Positions 56,570 to 64,000 of a stretch of DNA of 64,000 bases are shown here, piece after piece. This stretch comes from Lactarius indigo (Eukaryota > Basidiomycota > Agaricomycetes > Russulales > Russulaceae), in NCBI GenBank assembly GCA_025766275.1, contig JAFKAC010000016.1, forward strand, positions 558,001-622,000. Reading direction: 5' to 3'. The position numbers and the translations under genes are program-made. Under the pieces are notes generated by a model. That model was given only the letters and a program-made list of their open reading frames with translations. It was not told where the DNA came from and made no database searches. Within the stretch, counting starts at the first letter, position 1, and the number at the start of each line of letters is the position of its first letter.

Positions 56570-56968
56570 TGTCATGCAGCAAAAGCCTTATAGGCCAAAG
56601 CGCAGCACGCAGGTAGGACATTCTCACCTTTGAGTAGGTTGAGAGACTAATGAGAGAGGAGAATGTGCACAAGCAAAGTGGGTGATGTTCTGTATTTGCC
56701 TCTCTCCCCACATAGGAGGGTATTTATGCTCTATGGCCCCACCATGTCCATTTGCGGTTAAGTGATGAGTAAAGGCGTCCACAATATCGCATTTTTACAC
56801 ACGCCTAATGTGTTTTGCCCTTCTGAGATAGTCATAGGACTTCTCCTCATCACGGGACATGATACGCCCGCTATTGTACGTATCGTAACTGCCTAATATA
56901 GTAAATATAGTACAGTAATGTCGTAACTGCTATAGATAAGGTCCTTACGTACTTATCACATTTCAACA
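56570..56968 (-). repeat. 5' LTR of Copia #2 (399 bp)
   Basis: TGTCATGCAGC...TTTCAACA. Followed by the CACAC target repeat at 56969-56973. Confidence 0.8.
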
Positions 56969-57364
56969 CACACCAGAAGGAATGTAAGTTTCTGTTATTG
57001 AACGAGTGTAAGAACTACTTGCCTGGCACACCAGAAGGAATGTAAGTTTCTGGAGTGCCAGTGCACAAAACACGTGAATAAATACTAGCTAATGAACATG
57101 AATACACGTGAATACATGTTCAGGCATATTGGGCATAAAAGACTATGAACGTACTGCAACTTCTCAACAGCGTAAGTACAGGGGTTGTCCCCAATCACAC
57201 GTTTGATTGTAACTAAGTAAGTCGTAAAGTAATCAAATGATATGAGTCCATATATCTCAACTCTTCTACCGTTACACCTCTAGGGTGTACTTCCTTCTGC
57301 ATGTGAGATGCGGCCGACTCCCGATGCTGAGGTGTCGTGCGTGTGAGCGCACTCTCCTTCAACA
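56969..57364 (-). repeat. 3' LTR of Copia #3 (main part)
   Basis: Ends CTTCAACA before the polypurine tract (CTCCCCCTGATC on the plus strand). Its left end lies across Copia #2: the 20 bases 40090-40109 (TGATATTAAGTCTGGCACAC) continue into CAGAAGGAATG here, so Copia #2 inserted into this LTR. It contains a direct repeat of CACACCAGAAGGAATGTAAG (56969 and about 57027). The left boundary (40090) is tentative. Confidence 0.6.
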
Positions 57365-57375
57365 TCTCCCCCTGA

Positions 57376-60045
57376 TCAGACAACCCGCTGAAATAGACCC
57401 ATGCTCTCGTTGTGCTTCAAGAATGATCCGCATGCAAGTGGCTTTGTGAACCCATCTGCTAACATGTCCTCTGTACGAGTTCGGACTAGTGTAACCGTAG
57501 ATCGCTCAACATATTCCCGAATAACATGATGTCGTATTTCTATGTGCTTGGATTGTCTTCCCGTTACTGGATTTAACGCTAGATCTATTGTGCCTTTATT
57601 ATCACTGTGTAAGGGGATGGGATTGTCCACAGTGTACCCCAGTTCCTCCAGGAAACTGCGATACCACGCTGCCTGATTTGCAGTGTCCGTCATAGCCATG
57701 TACTCCACTTCCGTAGTGTTTTGAGCTACCGTCCTCTGCTTTTGCAAAGACCAACTGATTGCACCATCCGCAAGCAAAAATACAAAGCCGGAGGTTGAAT
57801 GCCTATCATCTGTCTGATCACCCAGACTTGAATCACTGTAGCCAACTAATCCGTCACCTGTGGCACCATCAAAACATATACACATGTTTTTTGTTCCTAC
57901 TAAATAGCTTAGAACATATTGTGCGAGCTTTAGGTGCTGCGGCGAGGGGTTCACAGCATATTGCGCTAAGCGTGACACGGCAAACGAAATATCTGGATGC
58001 GTGCCCATCTGAATGTATAGCAAACTTCCTATCAACGATTGGTAGTGCCTAACATCAGACTCTGACGCTTGACCGGTGTACTTTATTAAATGCTCATCTG
58101 CCCCTGAGGGCAGCGGCATGTTGTGGGGATTGGCATCCGCCATGCCGAAGCACTCCAAAACATCCATTATGTAACCAGATTGATCAATCTCAAGTTGCTG
58201 CTCTGCTTGGTCCTGCACAATGCAGATCCCGAGGTAAGACTCGATCTCCCCCAGATCCGACATCTCGTAGCAATCGCTTAGAGACTGCTTGATGCGCTTG
58301 ACATTTGACAACGAAGATCCCAACAATGTGATGTCATCAACATAGAGAATGATTATCAAAGGACCATCCCCCCCATGTTGGTGACACACGTAAATGCTGG
58401 CATCGGCAAACGTCCGCGTGAAGCCGAGCCCAGTAAGGACTCCGTGGAACTGGAGATTCCACACACGGGAGGCCTGCTTAAGCCCATAGAGTGCCTTCTT
58501 CAGGCGACAGACTTGTGTCTCCTGTCCAGCTACAATGAAACCCTGAGGTTGCTCCATAAAGATTTCTTCCTCGAGCACACCATTGAGGAACGCAGATTTC
58601 ACATCCATTTGATGGATATGCCAATCCTCTAGCGCGGCCAACACTAGAAGCAAGCGCAGTGACTCAAAGCGCGCAATGGGAGAAAAAGTTTCATCAAAAT
58701 CAATACCTGGGACTTGCATAAATCCCTTAGCCACTAGCCTAGCGCGATAGCAACCATCTGATTTCAATTTGAAAACCCACTTAGACTTAATGGGTTTGCG
58801 ACCAGGTGGGAGATCCACCAGATCCCATGTGCCATTCTTAGCTAATGCTTCAATTTCATATTGACATGTGGCCATCCACTCATCCGCATCAGCGGAGTTC
58901 ATCGCCTCTTTGTATGACACTGAATCCCTGCCCACATGAGCAGCTGCCAAAAGCTCAGCGTACCCAAGACGCCTGCCGCACTGCGCAACATTGTCGGCAC
59001 CAAAGTACCGCGGATTTGGCACAGGAGCACAAGCAGTGTGATGAGGTACGTTTGCCATCTCACGCAACAACTGAGCACGCTGAATTTGATCCGCATACCC
59101 CTCTGGCTGATCAGCCAAGGGCAAGGGCAGGCAATTCTCAACGCACGTAGCACTACGGCATGGGGGTGGTTCGCTGGGCGTGGCACTAGGCTGCTCAGGT
59201 GTGGACAGGAGAGATGTCAGAGACAATGGAAGAGAGGAGGGAGTAGGGGGCGTAGATGGTCGCCGGGACCCGTTAGGTGAGTCAGACACTTCAGAATCGG
59301 GACATAGTATATTTCTAACCTGCTCTTCACTGTCCGTAGGGGAAGCAGGACGAGCAGGATGTGCTACCGGTAAACTAGGCTGCGCTGCTGGCTGAGTGGG
59401 TGCAACAGCAACAGGTGGCACTGCTGCCGTGTTAGGTGCAGCAGGAGCTGGACTACTAATGATGGGGGCTTGTGCACTGACAGGTGCAGGAGACACAAGC
59501 GCAGGACGTGGCTCAACGCCCTGCTGGGAAGGAAACGTACTCTCATTGAACATCACGTCTCGGGACAATTGAAAAGAGTGGGTATGTCTATCCCACAGCC
59601 GGTAGCCCTTTGAACCCAGCTCATACCCGACAAGAACGACTTCAGTCACTTTCGCGTCTAGCTTCTGTTGCTTGTCCTTAGGAATGTGCATGTACCCTTT
59701 GCACCCGAAGATGCGCAAATGGGAGACGTCTGGAACCTGACCAGAGTTCCAGATATCATATGGCGTGCGCCAACTCAACGTCCTGGTGGGACTGCGGTTA
59801 TAGACATGAACTGCCGTATCAATGGCGCATTCCCAGAAGCCAGTCGACAATCCAGCGGTATGGAGCATGGCCATAGCCTTCTCCATTATTGTGCGATTGA
59901 ACCGCTCGGCCTTGCCGTTTTGTTGAGGTGAGCCCAGCATCGTTAAATGCAATACCCTTCTCATTTAAGATTTCCGTCACAGTGCTAGCCATGTATTCAC
60001 CACCTCTATCCAAATGTAGTGCGCGCAATTTGTGAGATGTCTGGG
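57376..60045 (-). pseudogene. pol: Copia #3 pol, 3' part
   Basis: From the integrase core (KLRALHLDRGGEYMAS, SPQQNGKAERFNRTIMEKAM) through a Pro/Ser-rich linker to reverse transcriptase (SKWVFKLKSDGCYRARLVAK, ILYVDDITLLGSS) and RNase H (GYSDSSLGDQTDDRHS, DNKGTIDL), stop at 57376. A small deletion near 59950 shifts the frame between EKGIAF and LTMLGSP. The upstream half is missing because the LTR of Copia #4 begins at 60046. In the RNase H, TTEVEYM replaces the usual TEAEYM. Not functional. Confidence 0.75.
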
Positions 60046-60662
60046 TGCTGATGAACAGCACACATAGATAGCATACTCACAGAGGGACAAAGTGTTCTGT
60101 GGTGAGATAGGCTGGGTGGCTGGAAGCAGCAACAGGGAAGTCAAGCAAGGTAAAGCAAGAGTGTCTGGCACACAACAGTGAGGAACTGATATTACATTAG
60201 AGAGGAGGAGACATACCTGGCACACAACAGTGAGGAACTGATGTGGACCAGGAGCGTACAAGTCTACTACTTATACTATACAGGAGGGTGACACTACTAC
60301 AAGGTGAGTAACAGAGTGTCACAAAATACAAGGGACGCATTGTTCTACAACAGGACAAAGGAGTGTGTGTAAAAGGAACAAGGCGTACAAGAACAAGCAA
60401 AGTCCAGACCAAATGATATCATAGTGACATCATAATAAACATAGTGCTAAAAGGAGAACAAGAGATGGAGTACAATGAAGAGTCCAGAGTAGTCTACACG
60501 ATGTCATTGTACAGTGATGTCATACATGACGCAATGATAAGTGCTAGATTGTACAGATCAGAAGTAAGTAATCTACATGTTCATTTAATCTAATCTAAAG
60601 CAGTCCATGCTGCAAGTCCGGTCCATATGAGCCGCTAAGTGTGCAAGGGTCACTTATCAACA
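60046..60662 (-). repeat. 3' LTR of Copia #4 (617 bp)
   Basis: Plus-strand ends TGCTGAT and ATCAACA are near-inverted. A polypurine tract (CGGGGAGA, minus strand) adjoins at 60663. It contains a direct repeat of CTGGCACACAACAGTGAGGA at 60165 and 60217 (52-bp period), similar in style to the repeat in the Copia #3 LTR. The likely target repeat is CTGGG at 60041-60045; its partner is off the window. Confidence 0.6.
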
Positions 60663-60681
60663 TCTCCCCGTGATCTACAAT

Positions 60682-63600
60682 CTAAGTACACACAAGTCCC
60701 ATGTCATTGTTGTGCTTCTGCAGCAGGACACGCGGTAATGACTTTGTGAAGCCATCCGCAACCATATCCACAGTAGGAGTTCTAATGAGGGTGATGGTCC
60801 CCTTTTCGATGTACTCCCGAATGACATGATGCCGTATGGCAATGTGCTTAGACCGTCTCCCAGTGACAGGGTTCAAGGCCAAGTCAATGGCACCCTTATT
60901 GTCACCATGAAGTGGGATGGGGTCGTCGACCTCGTACCCGAGTTCCATAAGGAAGCTCTGATACCATGCAGCCTGGTTAGCCACGTTGGTCATGGCCATG
61001 TATTCCGCTTCTGTTGTGTTTTGGGCAACAGTCTTTTGCTTGCGCGAAGACCAGCTTATTGCACTGTTAGCTAATAGGAACACATAACCAGAGGTGGAGT
61101 GGCGGTCGTCAGTCTGATCAGCCAGACTGGAATCAGTGTAGCCGTGAAGGCCATCGCCATTGGCGCCATCATAGACAATACGCATATCCACAGTTCCCAC
61201 TAAGTAGGACAGGACATACTGCACAAGTCGTAGATGTTGTGGTGAAGGGTTCGCTGCGTACTGCGCCAAACGTGACACAGCGAAGGAGATATCTGGCCTA
61301 GTGCCAATCTGCACGTAAAGCAGACTCCCAATAAGAGATTGGTAGTGAGAGATATCTGAGGCAGTTGCCTGCGACGTATATTTAACCAGGTGCTCGTCAG
61401 CACCAGCGGGCAAGGGTGTGTTGTGTGGTGTGGCATCAGACATGCCAAAGCGTTCAAGGACATCCTTGATATAGCCAGACTGATCTATTTCGATGCGTCT
61501 AAGGGAGCGGTCGCGCACAATGCGCATACCAAGATAAGACTCTATCTCCCCAAGATCTGTCATCTCATAGCGTTCAGACAAATCTGACTTCAAACGCTTG
61601 ATACCACTCAGCGAGGGACCCAGTATAGTGATGTCGTCAATGTAGACAATAACAAAGAGTGGATCATACCCCTCTCGTTGAGGCATCACATATATGCCAG
61701 CATCAGCAAATGTCCGCTTAAAGCCGAGTGCAGTGAGCACCCCATGGAATTGCAAGTTCCATGCGCGGGAGGCTTGTTTGAGACCATAGATTGCCTTAAC
61801 CAGGCGACACACCTTCATCTCAGAGCCAGTGACAGTGAAACCTTGTGGCTGCTCCATGTAAATCTCCTTGTCAAGCATGCCATTGAGAAAAGCAGACTTA
61901 ACATCCATCTGATGGATGTGCCAGTCCCCCAGCGCGGCCAACACCAGAAGTAAACGTAGTGACTCAAATCGTGTGATGGGAGAGAAGGTTTCATCAAAAT
62001 CTACGCCAGGGATCTGCGTGAATCCCTTAGCCACCAAGCGAGCTCTGTAGCGGCCATCCGCTTTGAGCTTAAAGACCCATTTGGATTTTACTGCCTTGCG
62101 ATTAGGCGGGAGATCCACTAACTCCCAAGTCCCATTTTTAGCTAGGGCGTCCATTTCATACTGACACGCCCTAGTCCACTCTTCTGCAGCTGCAGACCGC
62201 ATGGCCTCTGCATAGGTTGCAGGGTCTCAGCCCACAAAAGCAGCAGCTAATAACTCTGCATACCCCAGACGCCTGCCGCGCCATGCCACATTGTCCGCAT
62301 TGAAGTAATGTGGATTAGGGACAGGGGCACGAGCACTGCGCCTTGGTGCATTGTCTATCTCGCGCAACAGCCGACTACGCTGTGCATGATCCTCAAATCC
62401 CCCAGGCATTTCTGGTGAGGGAGGAGGGACATGGCGCATGATGCACGTTGCACTAGGATGCGGCGGGGGTGAAGTGGGAGTGGCTTGCTCACGTTTTGGT
62501 GTGGTGGGCGGAGCCGGCAGAGCAGGTGGTGGAGTGGTGGGGCGTGGTTGGACTTGTGGGGGGTCTAAGAGCTTTTCAACATCCTCCTCCTCACTACTGC
62601 TGGAGTGTGCAGGGGAGGGGGCTCGCATTGGTGGTAACGCCAGCGGGTGAGGCACGGCAGTCACTGTTGTGCTAGGCACGACTGGTGGTGAAGGTGTGGG
62701 GTGTGTCTCAACACCCTGGAGGGACAGGAAGCTACTCTTGTCGAATGTCACATCCCTGGACACTCGAATGGAGCGGGTTGAGCGGTCCCAGAGCTTATAG
62801 CCCTTAGATTCGGGCTCAAACCCAATAAGCGTGACCTCAATGGCCTTTGCATCCAATTTGCGACGCTTATCAGCGGGTACGTGCATGTACCCCTTGCATC
62901 CAAAGATGCGAAGATGTGAGACATCGGGTACTTTGCCAGAGTACCAGAGCTCATAAGGAGTGCGCCACTTAAGCCCACGGACTGGAGAGTGGTTATAGAT
63001 GTGCACAGCTGCACACACTGCATGCTCCCAGAAGCCTTTAGACATGCCAGCTGTGTGGAGCATGGACATTGCCTTATCCATAATGGTGCGGTTAAACCGC
63101 TCGGCTTTACCGTTGGACTGTGGTGAACCCAGCATCGTGAGGTGATGCTCTATCCCTTTCTGCTTAAGAATGTCCTGCGTGACACTCGACATGTACTTGC
63201 CACCGCGGTCAGAGTGCAGAGCGCGCAATTTATGGCCAGATTGGGTTTCACCCCAGGCCAAATACATCTGCAGCGACTTAGCAAACTGATCCTTTGACTT
63301 AAGGAAGTGTACCACAGTGAACTTAGTGTGGTCGTCTATGAAGGTGGCAGTGTATGTCGAGCCTTGCAGGGACTGAGTCTGCATAGGACCGGCGAGGTCA
63401 CTGTGCATGATCTCAAATTGATGAGTTGTCCTCTTGTTAGAGGATGCAGAAAAGGGTTGGCGAGTGGACTTGCCCATCTCGCACCCACGACAGACAGTGT
63501 GTGCCGTGGTAGAGCTATCTATGTCCATGCCAGTAGTGGCAGAGGGACCATGTGCTTTGAGTGCCGCAGAGGAGATGTGTCCCATGCGTTGATGCCAGAT

Positions 63601-64000
63601 ATCAAGTGTGGCAGCACTTGATTTTGTGTGGGCATTGAGGCCGACGCTGGCTGCGTCCAACCAGTAAAGGTTGTCCTCAAGGTAGCCTTTGGCCACACAC
63701 TTTTGGTTGATAGATATTTTAAATGAGCCACTATCAAAGGCAATCTCAGCACCTTTTTGTGCTAGGGCGTGCGTTGACAAGAAGCGCGTCTTCACCTGTG
63801 GTAGGTGCAGCACATTACTTAGGGTGATAGAGATACCCTGGCTCGTTGTAAAGACGACAGACCCAACCCCCACTTGGTCTATGGTGGACTTATCACCCAG
63901 GCGTACAGTGCCTTTAGTTGGGGTGTAGTCCTTGAAGTCAGACTGATGTGGTGTAATGTGGTGTGTAGCACCACTGTCCATCATCCAACGCACACACGAG
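60682..64000 (-). pseudogene. pol: Copia #4 pol, one in-frame stop
   Basis: Runs off the right edge. In order: protease (MMDSGATHHI), zinc-binding HHCC (WHQRMGHIS, CRGCEMGK), integrase (HSDLAGPM, DDHTKF, SPQSNGKAERFNRTIMDKAM), a Pro/Ser-rich linker, reverse transcriptase (WVFKLKADGRYRARLVAKGF, VIVYIDDITILGPS) and RNase H (GYTDSSLADQTDDRHS, TEAEYMAM, DNKGAIDL), stop at 60682. The only break is a TGA at 62227-62229 between AAFVG and DPATYAEAM; Copia #3 has Arg at that place (AHVGRDSVSYKEAM), so CGA to TGA is likely. The RT catalytic box is YIDD rather than YVDD. Otherwise the best preserved Copia pol here. Confidence 0.8.

Larger units (their letters stand above)
40110..56968 (-). mobile_element. 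Copia element #2 with nested insertions
   Basis: Minus-strand Ty1/copia element: 3' LTR 40110-40508, 5' LTR 56570-56968, flanked by CACAC at 40105-40109 and 56969-56973. Body after removing insertions is about 7 kb. Insertions inside it: solo LTR 43298-43778, solo LTR 44287-44866 and full gypsy #2 46530-55319. Order of pol domains (protease, integrase, reverse transcriptase, RNase H) is the Copia order. It is dead: gag frameshift, internal TGA, protease Asp change and three insertions. Confidence 0.85.

Overview
The window looks like a piece of a mushroom-type basidiomycete (Agaricomycetes) genome. The reasons are short ~50-80 nt introns with CTAAC/CTGAC-like branch sites, an expanded F-box gene family, a Plavaka-type transposase, chromodomain Ty3/gypsy and Ty1/copia retrotransposons, and gene fragments resembling fungal Cdc15/SepH-type kinases. 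No species can be named from the sequence alone. No tRNA, rRNA, CRISPR array or prokaryotic feature was seen.

Left part (1-2526): the 5' end of a minus-strand Ty3/gypsy element (LTR 2000-2526, gag with one in-frame stop) that runs off the window. It sits inside the first coding exon of a RecQ/DEAD-like helicase gene (fragment 2527-2678).

Middle-left (about 2.7-29.5 kb): a tandem array of four units, about 6.2-6.3 kb each where undisturbed. Each unit has a plus-strand gene encoding a protein with two consecutive F-box modules (A 3339-6307, B 12905-15894, C 19134-22226, D 25443-28318 plus a displaced 3' end). Each is followed by a decayed antisense copy of the C-terminal part of a Cdc15/SepH-like kinase. 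I rebuilt a four-exon gene model (14-nt exon 1, 68-nt exon 2, two long exons) that keeps frame in all four copies. Unit 1 is longer because it holds an extra kinase fragment, a hAT-type MITE and other debris. Copy D is cut near its 3' end by a 724-bp TA-flanked inverted-repeat element; paralogue C shows the empty site.

Right part (29.5-64 kb): a nest of transposable elements. A solo LTR (target duplication TTCTG) in the 3' flank of unit D was entered by a putative ~9.7-kb Plavaka-type DNA transposon. That element carries a dead transposase and a divergent eight-exon gene with a possible DUF6532 region, and was itself entered by a solo LTR and a second hAT MITE. Beyond it lies a Copia element with its 3' LTR split by another Copia element (40110-56968, target duplication CACAC). 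The inner Copia element was hit by two solo LTRs and by a young full-length chromovirus (46530-55319, LTRs identical by eye), which in turn holds an inverted solo LTR. The window ends in a fourth Copia-type element whose LTR cuts the outer Copia element.

How the parts relate: the F-box genes are the only host genes still looking functional. They would encode substrate receptors of SCF ubiquitin ligases. The rest is mostly mobile DNA, and target-site duplications give a clear relative order of insertion. The most notable signals are a Tf1-like self-priming signature shared by two gypsy families, the two-gene layout of the Plavaka element, and repeated single TGA lesions in otherwise open mobile-element reading frames.
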